DNA of 64,000 nt from Ichthyophis bannanicus (Eukaryota; Chordata; Amphibia; Gymnophiona; Ichthyophiidae), in assembly GCA_033557465.1 (NCBI GenBank), contig CM066032.1:446398270-446462269 (forward strand), given 5' to 3'. Position numbers and translations under genes: made by a program. Within the stretch, counting starts at the first letter, position 1; the number at the start of each line of letters is the position of its first letter. The notes under the pieces were generated by a model. It was not told the DNA's origin. It worked only from the letters and a program-made list of their open reading frames with translations, and did not search any database. This document shows positions 51,415 to 62,876 of the stretch, piece by piece.

Positions 51415-52716
51415 AAAGACATCATCAATATATCTTATCCACATTTTTTACTTGCACTTGCTAAGATAGCTCTATGTGAGAATTTTTTTTGTTTTAGGGA
51501 TTTGTTTTATCAGCAAGTGAAGGGGGTGGCCATGGGTTCGTCGATGACCCCTGATATTGCCAATTTGTATGTCTTTGATTTCGAAGAAAATTTTTTGAAG
51601 AATCATCCATATAAGGAGAATGTGATACTCTGGATAAGATATACTGATGATGTCTTTGTTTTGTGGAAAGGTACAGAGGAGGTTCTCTCCCTTTTCAATA
51701 CATGGATTAACGAACTGAATAGTAATCTAAAGTTCCAACTTACATATGATCATTATTGCATTCCATACTTGGATTTACTTATTAAGAAAGAAGACAACTG
51801 GTTGATAAGATCTTTATATAGGAAACCCACAGATCGCAATAACCTTCAGTAGTTTCCATAATCCGGCTTTGAAAAGGAATCTCCCCGTAGGCCAGTTTCT
51901 TAGGGCCAGGAGAGCTTGTACGAAGGATCAGGACTTTGATCTCCAGGCGGAAGGAATGAAGGCTAGGTTCCGTGTGAGAGAGTATCCCTCTAAGCATATT
52001 TCAAAAGCATACATAAGAGCTCACACATCGGACCGTGAGGCCCTTCTTGTACCCAGACAGAAAAATACTAATGTAGGTTTGGTTTGCCCCCTTTTGTATA
52101 CCACTGCTTCTCGTGATATTGTCAAGATATTGAAGAAGGAATGGCATCTTATCCAATCTCTTGATGGATTTCAGGACACTCCCCTTACTATAGCACATAA
52201 GCGGAATGTCAATTTAAAGAACCTATTGGTTCCCTCTGCCTTGACAGAACGTCCATTCTTACCCAAATACAAGGGACAATTTCAGTGCGGCCATTGCTCA
52301 GTATGTGCACACGTTTTATCCGTTCGTGATTTCTTTCTCCATCCGGTCACTAACAAGAAGTTTATTCTCAATGATTTTTCCAATTGTGAGACGTCCACGT
52401 CATATATGTCATTCAGTGTCCATGTAAGAAACTCTACGTGGGGAAGACCATACGGAGCGTTCAGGTTAGAATTATAGAACACAGAAGTGCGATCAAGAGA
52501 GGCATCACTGAAAAACCCCTGGTGGAACATTGGATTGAACAGGCACACAAGGTTTCAGATCTAAAGTTTTTTGTCATCAAAAAGGTCAAATTGAATTGGA
52601 GAGGTGGTGATATTAATAGAACTATAATGCAGTTGGAGCAGAGGTACATTTTCATGTTGGATACTATGACCCCTAGAGGGCTTAATTTGGACCAAGACCT
52701 TTCAGTTTTTCTTTAG
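51415..52716 (+). pseudogene. Penelope RT and GIY-YIG endonuclease, two frameshifts
   Basis: Up to 51,852 the frame gives RT motifs: QQVKGVAMGSSMTPDIANLY, ILWIRYTDDVFVLW with the catalytic YTDD, and YCIPYLDLLI. It shifts near 51,850 and continues (51,869-52,430) through the linker with a Cys-rich CGHCSVCAHV. It shifts again near 52,400 into the GIY-YIG part (QCPCKKLYVGKT, VRIIEHRSAIKRG, EHWIEQAH, LEQRYIF) and ends at 52,716. RT copies the RNA and GIY-YIG cuts the target. The N-terminal half is missing. Confidence 0.88.
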
Positions 52717-53639
52717 TGTATACTTAATCCCCTTTGTCACATGGTTTTGTTGCATATGTTTTTTGGTTCCTCTCTTTTTTTGCATGTACAGCTTTATGAT
52801 ATTAATTTTCACTTTTACTCTTATACTTTCTAAATTATGTTCTGCTCATTCTGTTTCTATGTGGTTTTTGGATTGGTATTATTATTATCATTATTACTAT
52901 ACTCAATAATATTAGCCTTTATGACATTTATGATCATAGTCATTTTAGATGTTGATTCTTACTCTTTTTGATCAATAAGCATTAGTTAGCAGCTTTGTCT
53001 GTGACGTTTACATTTGGATCGCTATTTACTCACTGCACATGCGCTGGCGTTTTTTGAAAACAGCTGATTCTTTGCGGAAGGCTGACACACTTGCTGCAAT
53101 CGGCAGCGGCTTCTCTTCGTTTTAAAATTGTTTCCCGTGGCGATTTTTCGGAGTTTACACAAAAGTGAGTTGAAGGTTTTATTTAGATGTTATTTTGGAT
53201 CATTCTCCTTGATTCGTATGATTGAATGGAAGACTTACGGTTCCTTTGTTTTTATTCTCTCCAGCACACCGCATGCTGACAGTCATATCTGTTAGTAGTG
53301 AGTAAAAAGATTCTTCATCACGATTCGGTTCTCTGTTGCCTTCTATAGCATTTTGACACAGTGGTGATTGGGAATACCGTTATAACGTTAAGCTTGACAC
53401 GGTGAAGAGCTTATTGGTTCTTAACTTGTACTGTTCGGCTCAGCGTCAGAGAAAGAATGTTTTTCTCTTTTCCCCATATAGTTGACAATGAGTATACCCA
53501 CTTGATTATATACATGGTTGGTTAATATATTTATAAATGTTTTTTAACATTGGTCCGCCCCAGACTCACTCCTTCTCTCTCTCTTTTTTAACTTATAGAT
53601 TTTAGTGAGGAAAGATCATTGTTTATTGGTAAGATACAT

Positions 53640-53990
53640 GTGCGTTTATGATTCATTTTTTAATATAGTCTTGTCCTTATTAGGTTTGTATATTTATTTC
53701 TTTTATTCTTTTTATATTTATTCTTTTAATTGGTTTTAACTATTTATGGAGGTGTCATGTCTTTATGATTCACTTGTTCTTTATTAATATGATCTTGTCC
53801 CTATTGTATTCACATATTTATCCTTGTTTTTTAATTATTTATGAGGGCCTCATGTTCTCTTATTATATTTTTATGATTCACTTGGTTTTTATTAATATGG
53901 TTTTGTTCCTATTGTATTTGTATATTTATTCTTTGCTTTTTAATAATTCATGAGGGCCTTACGTTTTCTTATTATTTTTATGTACACTTG
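53640..53990 (+). repeat. AT-rich ~110-bp tandem repeat in PLE 3' region
   Basis: TTTATGATTCACTTG-like starts recur at about 53,645, 53,762 and 53,871, each followed by TTTATTAATATG and ATTTATGAGG segments. Three imperfect copies are visible. Confidence 0.65.
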
Positions 53991-54203
53991 AGTTTATGTG
54001 GCCTTTTTGAAGTAATGTTTTTTTTTTATATAGCGTTCCAACATTTTGGTTTTATTATACAATATTTATTTGGTTTTAAACTTGTGTATGTTCTATTAAT
54101 GTATTGAGTGTTGGTTGATTACCTAATGTGGATGTAGAATGTTTATGTTATTATGTTATCATTTCATTCTATTTATTTGAATTTTTCTGTTTTAGTTGCC
54201 TTT

Positions 54204-54244
54204 ACCCCTGAGGAAGTATTAACGAAACATGGCCTGTGTCGGGT
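54204..54244 (+). ncRNA. Hammerhead-ribozyme-like motif in PLE 3' region
   Basis: Outer stem ACCC/GGGT (54,204-54,207 and 54,241-54,244), core CUGAGGA (54,208-54,214), a very short weak stem II (GT/AC around ATTA), GAA (54,224-54,226) and stem III ACA/TGT (54,227-54,229 and 54,237-54,239). The cleavage triplet is GUC, ending at 54,240. Stem II is minimal, as is known for some retroelement hammerheads. Cleavage is unproven. Confidence 0.55.
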
Positions 54245-54846
54245 TGGCAATATATGTTGGCATTACTAATAAAATTTATTGAGTTATATCCTTGTCCTTG
54301 ATTTTATACCACGTTCTCTGACTGTGTGCTTGTTTTGACGTGGCTTCCTGCTTTTTGTTGGACGAAATGAAGGAAATGGACAGCAAAGTAGGTGGTGGGT
54401 GCATGAAAAGTGCCATGGGGAGTAGACAGTGATGTGCGCAAAAGGGCCATGGCGGGCCAAGGGCGTGTGGGTGTGACAGGTACATTGTGTGCATACAGCA
54501 CGTGCACATCCCATGCTGCAGCATATGGACAGCACGGGATATGTCAGCCCTTGGGGACTGTTCAGGGACCACATCTGTGCACATTGGCGCATTTTGGAGG
54601 CACGTGCAGCGCGGTTGCTTGTCCCCTGTGCTGGGCAGTGCACACACCCATGTCTGGTATGGGGCCATGTCAGGCATCTGCCTCCCACCCACAAGGTGTA
54701 CACATGGGGCAGTGTCCCCATGGCCCTGGATCTGTATCCCTAGAAGCAGGCACATACCTGCCATGGACACACAACCAAGGTGACCCTTGCCCACCCCCTG
54801 CCCATGCCCACTCCCCCAGAAGCCAGAACACAACAGCAGGGCAGGC

Positions 54847-56008
54847 CTACCTCATGCAAAATGTGTCTTCAGGTGGTTCAGACACTGCACCATTGACTGG
54901 CTGTGGTGCTACATTGTCCTCATCCCCTGCCTCAATCACTGTTACATCAGGTGGTATCTGCTTCTGGCAAAGTGCATAATTATACAGCATACAGCAGGCC
55001 ATGAACATCCTGCACACCTTACCTGGCTCATAGAGGAGCTCTCTACCAGACTGATCCAGGCATCGGAACCAGTTCTTCAGCAGTCCAAATGTCCTCTTGA
55101 TGACAGAGCAGGTCGCCCTATGTGCCCAGTTTTACCTCTGCTCCCCAGGTGTGTGTGGTCTGACAATCGGTGTCATCAGCCAGTCCAGCAGCGGGTACCC
55201 TCTGTCACCTGCAGGATTGGCGGGGAGGTACGAACAGTGTTGAGTGGTGGTGCATGCTGACCTGTGTACCCCTTCCATACCCTGCATGCACTACATGCAT
55301 GTGTGCCCTACCAGTGCCAGGCTGCACATGCCCATGCTGGGGAGTGTGTCTATGCCATACTACCCACCCATTGGTGATGAACATGCTCAGACAATGTAGC
55401 CTCCAGCATGCTGATGTGGGACAGGTGTGCAGGCCCTCATGTATATGGCAATTTGAGTGAGTCCAGTGCACCTGCCCATTGCATTGTATCCAACACCTGT
55501 GCACATCGACATGGTGACAATGCCCAGATGGCTTGCACTTGGTGGTCTGTGCCCAAGTGCTGCATGTGTGCTTTCTACTATGCAGTGCCACCTTACCTAG
55601 CAAGCAGCCACTGGTGATGGTGCCGGAATCAAAGGTCTCATGTATCCCAGATTGGGCCAGGATGTAGACATCATGGCATGCACTATAATAGCAGGCCATG
55701 ACATCAGTGATCTCCACATCGGCAGTGCAGATGACCTGCATATTCAGGGAGTGGTCGGCCCTCCAGTTACAGTTTGCAGCTTCGTGTTGGCATGGAGGAT
55801 GGAGGGCAATATACATGCCATCAACGGCACCCAGGACAAATGGGAAACCTGCAATCTCATGAAACTGAAGCATGACCCACAGCTGCTGATGTGGGTTGCG
55901 CAGGAAGGCTATCAACTGTGCACAGTACCCCACAAAAGTGTCGAGAAACTTGAAGCTTTGCGGCACAGACATATGGCTGAGGCCTAGACTGGAAGGCACC
56001 CGTTCCAA
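54847..56008 (-). pseudogene. PIF/Harbinger transposase (HARBI1-like), intron-containing, dead
   Basis: Exon 1 (55,597-56,008) contains FHEIAGFPFVLGAVDGMYIA with the first catalytic Asp, then LNMQVICTADVEITDV and HETFDSGT. A canonical GT-AG intron (55,209-55,596, 388 bp) splits the Gly codon of LLGDRGYP. Exon 2 (54,847-55,208) has GDRGYPLLDWLMTPIVRPHT with the second Asp, an in-frame TAA after PGEQR, SVIKRTFGLLKNWFRCLD and a C-terminal tail ending at 54,847. In active relatives the third acidic residue is the Glu of VIERTFG. Here it is Lys, so the catalytic triad is lost. The N-terminal part above 56,008 is not identifiable. Confidence 0.85.
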
Positions 56009-56009
56009 G

Positions 56010-57485
56010 GAAGGCTAGAGCTGCCAGCACTTTCACGTGGGCAGGAACTGCAACCTGTCAGTGTGCCCACAGCACCAGGTATGTTTGCAGCTCCAGGCAT
56101 AGATAGTGGATGGCAGCATGGTCGAACTGTAGCAGGTCACACAGAGCTCATTGCTGTGGCCCAGATACCGGGACTGCAGCTTGGGGATTGTAGGATAAGG
56201 GTGATGTTACCTGGCCCTGCAGCATTCATACTCTGCATGTTCCAGCAGGGCTGTGGCAAGCCATGCATATGTCAACTCACAAGACATCACGGGGTTGAGC
56301 ACCAATGCAGCATGTACCTTGGGGAGGCATAAGGTCAGGACATGTGTAGTACATGGGTGGAGGCCCCCTCTACCAGTGCATGTCAAACCCATATGGACGT
56401 CCAGATATCTGGAAGACCTGTGATGCCCCCAGTTCTGCTCCCATGGCAGCTGGATGTGCCCACAGAAGCAGAATCCACAGCATTGAGATTGGACATCAGG
56501 GCTGATCCTGAGGCAAGCACCCCTGACACCCACTCCACTACCTGGCTAGCCCCACCTGACACATGTATGGGGCAGCAGTGGTGTGGCATCATGTTGTCAT
56601 GTCACCATGGCTCCATGATAGTGGCATGATCCATGGTGGATACAGTGATGTGCTGTTCCCCGCATCCCAAACACCCATCATGCCTACTGGTCACGGGATC
56701 AGGCTGTGGGGATACCCTGTGCCCCCTCAGCCATCTGTCCTGCCTGGCCTCTGTTCACTCCCCGAGGTGGTTTACATCCCCATATGACTGGCGAGCCCAG
56801 CACATACATGGCTAACCTTGGGGTAGGCCTTCCACATCCGGGGTGAGGTCCCCGCCCACTCCCCACCCTATCTCCATCTCCAGACCACTTCCTTCTTTAC
56901 TCAGAGCCCCACATTTCTCAGTTCAGGATGTACATATCAGCCATTTGGACCTGCTCAATGAGGGTTAGGATGGCCCACATAGATGATCTGCAGATGGTAG
57001 CACCATCCACATTCGGACAAGCACACATCATGGTCACCTCGGGATGGGATAGGTGTGGGCTATGCCTGCAGATTGGTCAGTGACATGGCAGATGCACATC
57101 CATGCATGTGCATACAGGGGGATGCATGTGAGCTGCATGCGCCTGAGGGAGCAAATGTTTATGTGGGGTGTGGTACCTTTGTCCAGGACAGACAGGCATT
57201 AGCTGGTCATGAATGTCCCAGGTCCTCCTATGGCAGCTCCACAGGTGCGGAGGGTGACTGCAATGGGCGGAAAGCAGCTGGGGTGCAGGTCTTGTGGACT
57301 GGCCAGAAGATTGGGGTCAGGTAGAGTACATCTATGGATGTCTTTGAGGTGGCCACCTGTTGGCTGCGGTGTCCTATCAGTGGCCCACAGCCTCTTTAGG
57401 GTCACATCTGAATGGGGTAGGTGCAGCAAGTGGATGCAAGACTGGCCAGTATAGAGAAGGAGAAGGTCAGGGGTTCGTGTCCTGG
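56010..57485. other. TG/CA-rich DNA between the two Harbinger genes
   Basis: No coding exon is supported. It presumably includes the transposase 5' region and intergenic DNA of the Harbinger element. The open frames reflect base composition. Confidence 0.45.
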
Positions 57486-57489
57486 CAGT

Positions 57490-57968
57490 GGATTTTGTAA
57501 GGATATAAACAGGCTGGAGTCAGTACAGAGGGTGGGTACTAAAATGGTCAGTGGTCTTCATTATGAAGCATATGAGGACAGACTTAAGGATCTTAATATG
57601 TACACCTTAGAGAAAAGGCAGGATAGAGGTGATATGATTAAGATGTTTAAATACCTCCATGGCATAAATGCACAGGAGGAGAACCTATTTTGATTGAAAG
57701 CAAGCTGTGCTACAAGGGGATATGGGATGAGGTGAAAAGGGATGAGGGATATGGGTGAAAGGGGATAGATTCAGGAGTGATATGTGGAAATATTTCTTTA
57801 CAGAAAGAATGGTGGATCCATGGAATAGTCTCCCAGTGGAGATGGTAGAGATGAGGACAGTATCTGAATTCTAAAGGAAAAAAGGGGACTGTTGTAGTGG
57901 TTGATATGGAAGGACAGACTAGATAGGCCATGTGGTCTTTTTCCTTTATCATGTTTCTATGTTTCTAT
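57490..57968 (+). mobile_element. CR1 3' fragment, plus orientation
   Basis: Encodes a short CR1 C-terminal piece (LESVQRVGTKMVSGLHYEAY, then a block with MYTLEKRQDRGDM) and ends in a CR1 3' UTR with ATGTTTCTATGTTTCTAT octamers. It resembles the subfamily at 35,627-37,987. Confidence 0.88.
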
Positions 57969-58925
57969 CCATGCCCATACAGTGTGGACATGCTGGGCTC
58001 TCACATGTCTATTGTAGGGGGGTTGTAGGTGGGAGGCGGTATGCGAGAGGTGTGTAAGGGCCTCCATGGAACCTTTGTACTGCTATTGGGCCTCCAGCAT
58101 GTCATGGGTCACCTGGAATGGGGACATTTGATGGGGGTGGTATGGTTGGTGTGTAGACAATGTCACTACCGCAGGGGTGGTAGCTACCTGGCATGGTCAC
58201 CCAGTGGGGGTAGGGGGGGTAGGTGGATAGGTCATGCCTGTAGGCCAGCATTGGACAGACACTGCTGCTCATCCGAGGGGACACTGGGACTATGTTGCCT
58301 GACATTACGGAGATGGCCTGATGGGCAGTATGGTCTTTCATTATTGCCATGATGCTGTGTTTGCTACATAGTACAGTAGGTGTGGTGTAGTGGCAATGTT
58401 GGCCTACACCTCTCATTGCCATCAGCTGTGTATGGTGTTTGTCCCCCTCCTCCACCTCGCCTTCCCTCCACGGTTACCTTCGGGCCTACCTCTTCCTCTG
58501 CAGCTCGCACTCCTAGCAACACAGCCACCATGCTGCCATGGCTCAGGCATGCAGTGTACAACAGGAACAGGTGGTACCTACCTCATCTGTGGCAGCTGGG
58601 TTGTTGGATCCACTGGTGTGGGTCTCCAGGTAACGGATATCGCCTTAGGGTAATGTGTAGCAAAGTCGGTAATGGATCTGCCTGTAGAAAGGGTGCAGGC
58701 CTAGGCATGTACGCTATTTATATGGCACATGTCTAAGTTTCACGCATATGTGGCACCGTACATGCAGATGTGTGACATATTCTGGATGTCTACACAACTA
58801 TGCTGCTGCACATCCAATCCCTGCTTAATGTCCATTGACAGAAAGACATGCCCCTGTGGTTTGAACATGTTCTGAAGCTGCTCTTTCCATTTTTCTGGCT
58901 TATCTGTGTCTGCCTGTGCATTCTG
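57969..58925. other. TG/CA-rich DNA without a supported gene
   Basis: No domain-bearing frame is visible. Likely the upstream region of the Myb-like gene of the Harbinger element. Confidence 0.45.
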
Positions 58926-58927
58926 CA

Positions 58928-60300
58928 ATGGCCCCCAGCAAGTCAGCAATGAAGCACAACTTCAGCAATGGCTAGCTGACCCTCCTCATAGAGGCCTTAC
59001 TCAGTGACTTTGCAGCCCTGGTGGGCACAGAGGAGTGCAAGCTCAGTGCCTATGAGTGGCAACTGCAGTGGCTGGGCATCTGTTTGTGGATAAATGCTAT
59101 CCATAATAACTATGAGACTGAAGACCTGAAATGGATGTGGTGGCAGGTATACCTTGACACGTTTGTGAAGTCACGCAGTGGAGGTCCTGATGGTCAAGGG
59201 GTTCAGCTGACTGACCTCGAGCAGCGGGTCCTGGCGACCAGCAACTCTGCTACGATGGAGGGCGTCAGTGATCTGAACATCTCACGACTGCCACATGACC
59301 AGGGTACATGCATGATCTATCTCATCCACCTGACCGTGTCCTGCATCTTGGGTTTTGGGGCTACCTTCACCTCCCACTGGACCTTTCACATATTAACATT
59401 GCTCTACATAAAGCCCTGTTTGCCCCATTGGGACTCATTGCACAGCACAGTGCCAGGCCACATGACATACAGGTTCACACATCCCCACCCTCTGCCCTAT
59501 GGCTCCATTGTTTTTATGTAAACTGCTTAGAATTGGAGATATAGTGGCATAGAAAACTGTTAAATAATTAAATGTCCCCCCTCGAGGTGGGCATGGGGCA
59601 CGCATGGGCATGTTGAACTGCCACATTTCCATCTGCTACCTTGTTGGGGGTTCTGTGGTTATGGGTCTGCATTATGGTGTGTGGCTCTGTCTCTGCTGCG
59701 CACACACATCTGCAAAGCTGTGTCTCCAGGTCCTTTGGCCTATACTTGTGCACATGTGTATGCACATTACATGCATCCATCACTGATGGTTTGCTTGGTC
59801 ATGCCTCTCTCAACAGGTGCTGCTGCAGTTGCGGGAATCATCACTGGCCCCTTGCCAGTCATGCCACATCCTGTTCCACTGCTGCTCCAGCCACCTGCTC
59901 ATGCTACAATCTCTATGGCACCAGAGGAGGCAGAGGGATCACATCCAGGCAGCCCCACTGACATGGGGATAGGGCCTGACAATGCAGACAGACAGGAGGA
60001 TGACATATCAGAGAATGGAGAGGGCCAGCTCCCACCATCCCCAGAGCAATTAGGACAACAGGGAGGGGCCACAGGGAGCAGACAACAGGAGACACATACG
60101 GAGCATATGCAGGTGAAGATGGAACTTCTTTGCAGGGGTGTCTCGCTCCAGGAGTAGCAGCTGGCCATCCAGGAGAGATAGCTGACCCTCCAGGGACAGC
60201 AACTGTCTGCTACAGCTAACCTGGATGCCTCCTTAGGCTGCTTGGGCATCCAGCTTGAGACTCTGACTGGCCAGCTGGGTAAGTCTCAGGGTGCACTGGA
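58928..60300 (+). pseudogene. Harbinger Myb/SANT-like accessory gene, two exons, broken
   Basis: Exon 1 (58,928 to about 59,303) starts with ATG and an N-terminal HNFSNG, then an in-frame TAG. The SANT/Myb-like region follows: TLLIEALLSDFAALVGTEEC, and MWWQVYLDTFVKSRSGGPDG, then VQLTDLEQRVLAT. This matches the form of the Myb-like DNA-binding partners coded by Harbinger elements, which help bring the transposase to the nucleus and termini. A likely intron ends TCTCAACAG at 59,817. Exon 2 (from 59,818) encodes Pro-rich and acidic sequence (PPAHATISMAPEEAEGSHPG) and a Gln/Leu-rich end broken by two stops. The Pro/Ala-rich frames beyond about 60,300 are uncertain. Confidence 0.65.
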
Positions 60301-61280
60301 CCCCATCTCTGCTCCTGGGCAGCCATCTGCCATTTCCAGGGCAGAGGCACCAGCTCTGTCTCAGTCCGCTGCTGCTGTGGCACCTGTATGTGCTCCTGTG
60401 CCTCATGCCATTCCTTCCACCAGTAGGGCGGCAAGATGCACCAGTGCATGGATGACATCAGCTGGGGGGTATAGCCTGGGGACAGTCTGGTGTCCTTGGT
60501 CCTGTGTCTTGGGGTGTGGGGCCACCTATGGTGTTTTCCCCATATCATGCGACTGGGGGGGGGGGCACAGGAGGGATACCAGCAGCAGCAGCAGCAACTC
60601 ATCCTCAAGGGCACAGCAAAGGGGGACAGTATGATAACCACAGGGCGGGGGAGGGGAAAGGGGCGGGCAAGGGGATGTGGGGGATGGTGGTAATTCTTGT
60701 CTTGGGGGGGTGTGCTCCAGTATTTCTGTGGTTGGGGGTTGGGGAGGTGGTCTGCCATGGGCTTTGGGTGGGGCACGTGAGTATGTGGTTTGGGCAGTGT
60801 AGTGTTCTGGGGTTTCACATGGGAGGGCCATGTGTGGGGTGGCATGGGTCAGGCAGGCCTGTGTACATGGTATATTCACTGGGTATTTTTATCTCTAATG
60901 TTTGAACATAAATACATGCTTTACATTAGCATTGGCCTGTCTCCATGTCTCTGTGCTGCATTCACCAGGCACATGCTCAGTTGTGTTTGTTTCCATGGTG
61001 CCTGCACCTTGACTATCCACTGTTGTTTTTCGGTCTATCTCCTGCCCTTATTCCATGTTTCAGTTGGTCTAATTTGCATGTTTACTCTTAGGTAGCCACA
61101 CGTACACTGGCACAATCAGAATACAACTTGGACATTCCTGTTGCCGGACACGCCCTGATTCTACCCCTCTTTTGAATGTTTTGGGCTCCAGGTCCATGTG
61201 GGCTGTACGCCCATGTCCCTTCCATTACAGAATACGGGTTTGCACATCTACGCACATTACACGTATACTGTACACGTCCA
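60300..61280. other. G/C-skewed tail of the Harbinger region
   Basis: Contains an 11-base G run near 60,555, a CAG-rich stretch (60,580-60,600) and G-rich DNA to about 60,860. No coding feature can be supported. Confidence 0.4.
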
Positions 61281-61294
61281 AGTGCCTTATTCAT

Positions 61295-61314
61295 GGTTCA
61301 GAATAACCCCCTTA
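61295..61314 (-). repeat. Probable Harbinger right terminus with TTA target
   Basis: The plus strand reads GGTTCAGAATAACCCCCTTA. The reverse complement TAAGGGGGTTATTCTGAACC has the terminal G run beside a TWA-type target, as expected of PIF/Harbinger elements. Confidence 0.5.
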
Positions 61315-61473
61315 GTGTACACTAAATCCTTTAAAACGCTAATGAGCTGAATGCTAAGGATAAGAGAGGGAAAGGAGGAGAAGGGTATAAGGAGATCATG
61401 TAACAGCAGAGCAAGGAGAACATGTATTCTCAGGTCAAACCAAAGTATTTAGGAAATGTTTCCTAACATACAC

Positions 61474-61680
61474 CGCTCCGTGTAGGACACCCCTGTTTAT
61501 CGAATTTCTCAACAATCAGGGGTGTCCTACACGGAGCGATGAGTTCAACCCTAAACAAAGACATGGGGAGGGGTGGCCTGCACGGAGCGGCAGGTGCACC
61601 TACTCTTGCCATCTTACTGGGCAGACTAGATGGACCATACTGGTCTTCATCTGCCATCATTTACTATGTTACTATCTAAT
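61474..61680 (+). mobile_element. CR1 3' end with inverted 5' part
   Basis: The CR1 3' UTR runs plus-ward to CATCTGCCATCATTTACTATG and TTACTAT at about 61,676. At its 5' side a perfect 22-bp inverted repeat (61,474-61,495 and 61,517-61,538) contains CGCTCCGTGTAGGACACCCC, which suggests a short twin-priming inversion. Confidence 0.7.
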
Positions 61681-61689
61681 TTTCCTGAA

Positions 61690-62370
61690 GAGTCATACAT
61701 ATTAGATCAGTGATTTCACTTTTTTTTCAACATTGAAGTCAGGACTGTAATTAAACAAAGTGGTCAGTGCCCTGGAAAAGGTGGTGTCTCCCTTCAGTGA
61801 TGCAATTGGCCCACCACCTCCATTGATGTAGCCTGCTTGATCACTCAGACACACTCAATGCAACTATGTAATTAAAACAAGGTCTGTTTCCCCCCACTAT
61901 CTCTCTCTTCCTTCACCCCACTCCTTAAAGCTCTCTCTGTCTGTCTCCCAAGCTCCTATCCCCAACATACACGCTTCCTCAACTCCATCTTGGTCTGTCT
62001 CAACTCTCACCCACCTCTCCTACCAGTTGACTTCTGCCATCCTGTTTTTACCCACATGCTCTTCAAGATGGTTCTCTTTCCAGTTTATTATTATCTTCTC
62101 ACTTTCTCCAGAGGTTTGCAGCCAGCATCACCTCCAGAAAAGCTATTCTGTTTTCTAAAGCTGCACTTAAATTTTGCAGTTCTCATAGTGCCATGGGAAT
62201 AGCAAGGGAGTTGCAGCACTTCATGGTACAAACTCACTGAGAGCTATACAGGCCTGGAAGAAAACAGGACTGTTCTAGGCAGCACCAGTTGCAAGCCTTC
62301 AGACAAGATGAGGAGAGTGTGTGCCGGGGAAGAGAGTCAGGGAGATGCATGTAGAATCGATGAGAGCTGC
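61690..62370. other. Unrecognised DNA
   Basis: No gene or repeat family is visible. There is a T/C-rich stretch at 61,880-62,000. A 70-codon frame at 61,990-62,202 has no recognisable features. Confidence 0.5.
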
Positions 62371-62378
62371 CACCGTAT

Positions 62379-62469
62379 AAGAACATAAGATATGCCATAC
62401 TGGGTCAGACCAAGGTCCATCAAGCCCAGTATCCTGTTTCCAACAGTGGCCAATATAGGTCGTATGTAC
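62379..62469 (-). mobile_element. CR1 3' end, left part, split by solo LTR
   Basis: Starts AAGAACATAAGATATGCCAT and continues GGGTCAGACCAAGGTCCATC, as in the CR1 at 12,387. It ends GTAC at 62,466-62,469 and resumes at 63,834 with GTACCTAGCTGC, matching the intact order GTACCTAGCAGT at about 12,487. Confidence 0.9.
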
Positions 62470-62649
62470 TGTCACCCTCACTGTGGACAGCCCAACGCCT
62501 AGGGCGCTGAGACTTGGTCTGCCTGTGGTGTTCCTGCCTCAGAGAGCATGGGCTTGCTTTAACTCTGCAAGGCCTTCTGGGAATGTAAGTCCCTTTACTC
62601 CTTGAGCACAGATGAGTTGCAGTCGAGTGGTTTCAGGCAATGACAAGAA

Positions 62650-62655
62650 TTTATT
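62650..62655 (-). promoter_or_regulatory. AATAAA polyadenylation signal in solo LTR
   Basis: The minus strand reads GGGAAAATAAATTCTTGTCA. The position corresponds to the signal at 27,678-27,683 in the other LTR family. Confidence 0.55.
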
Positions 62656-62876
62656 TTCCCCTTCCCGGCAGATTAAGTGCAAGTGAATAACTCAGGACAA
62701 AACATGCCATACAATTGGCTTGAGGAAATTATACATGAACTCAGGTAAGTTAGCCTTGTCAGCTTCAGGTTTTAAACGTGCAGTGCTTGATACAAAACAA
62801 ATCCACAACAGCTTCAATTAGCAAAGAAAATGTTCCCTTTTCTTCTGCTGCTTTTACCGTCTCTCACAGACACTGT

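Larger units (their letters stand above)
51415..54300 (+). mobile_element. Penelope-like element, 5'-truncated
   Basis: It carries the second half of a Penelope-type RT, linker, GIY-YIG endonuclease, a 1.5-kb AT-rich 3' region with tandem repeats, a hammerhead-like motif at 54,204-54,244 and an AATAAA just after. It belongs to a different subfamily from the fold-back PLE at 30,502. The 3' boundary is approximate and no target duplication was found. Confidence 0.85.
47956..61311. mobile_element. Candidate large PIF/Harbinger transposon with nested insertions
   Basis: The right end, read inward on the minus strand, is TTA then GGGGGTTATTCTGAACC (61,295-61,314), the form expected for a Harbinger terminus beside a 3-bp TTA target. 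At the left, GGGGGCTATTCC begins at 47,956. Both are followed by an AAG(G)CACTTGG block. Between them the sequence is uniformly TG/CA-rich and holds a Harbinger transposase and a Myb/SANT-like gene, interrupted by other repeats. No TTA is seen at the left end, so that boundary is uncertain. The gene pair itself is clear. Confidence 0.4.

Noticed and set aside
60216..60845. 209-codon minus-strand Pro/His-rich frame
   Set aside because: It lies antisense to the Harbinger exon region and owes its length to G-rich plus-strand sequence.
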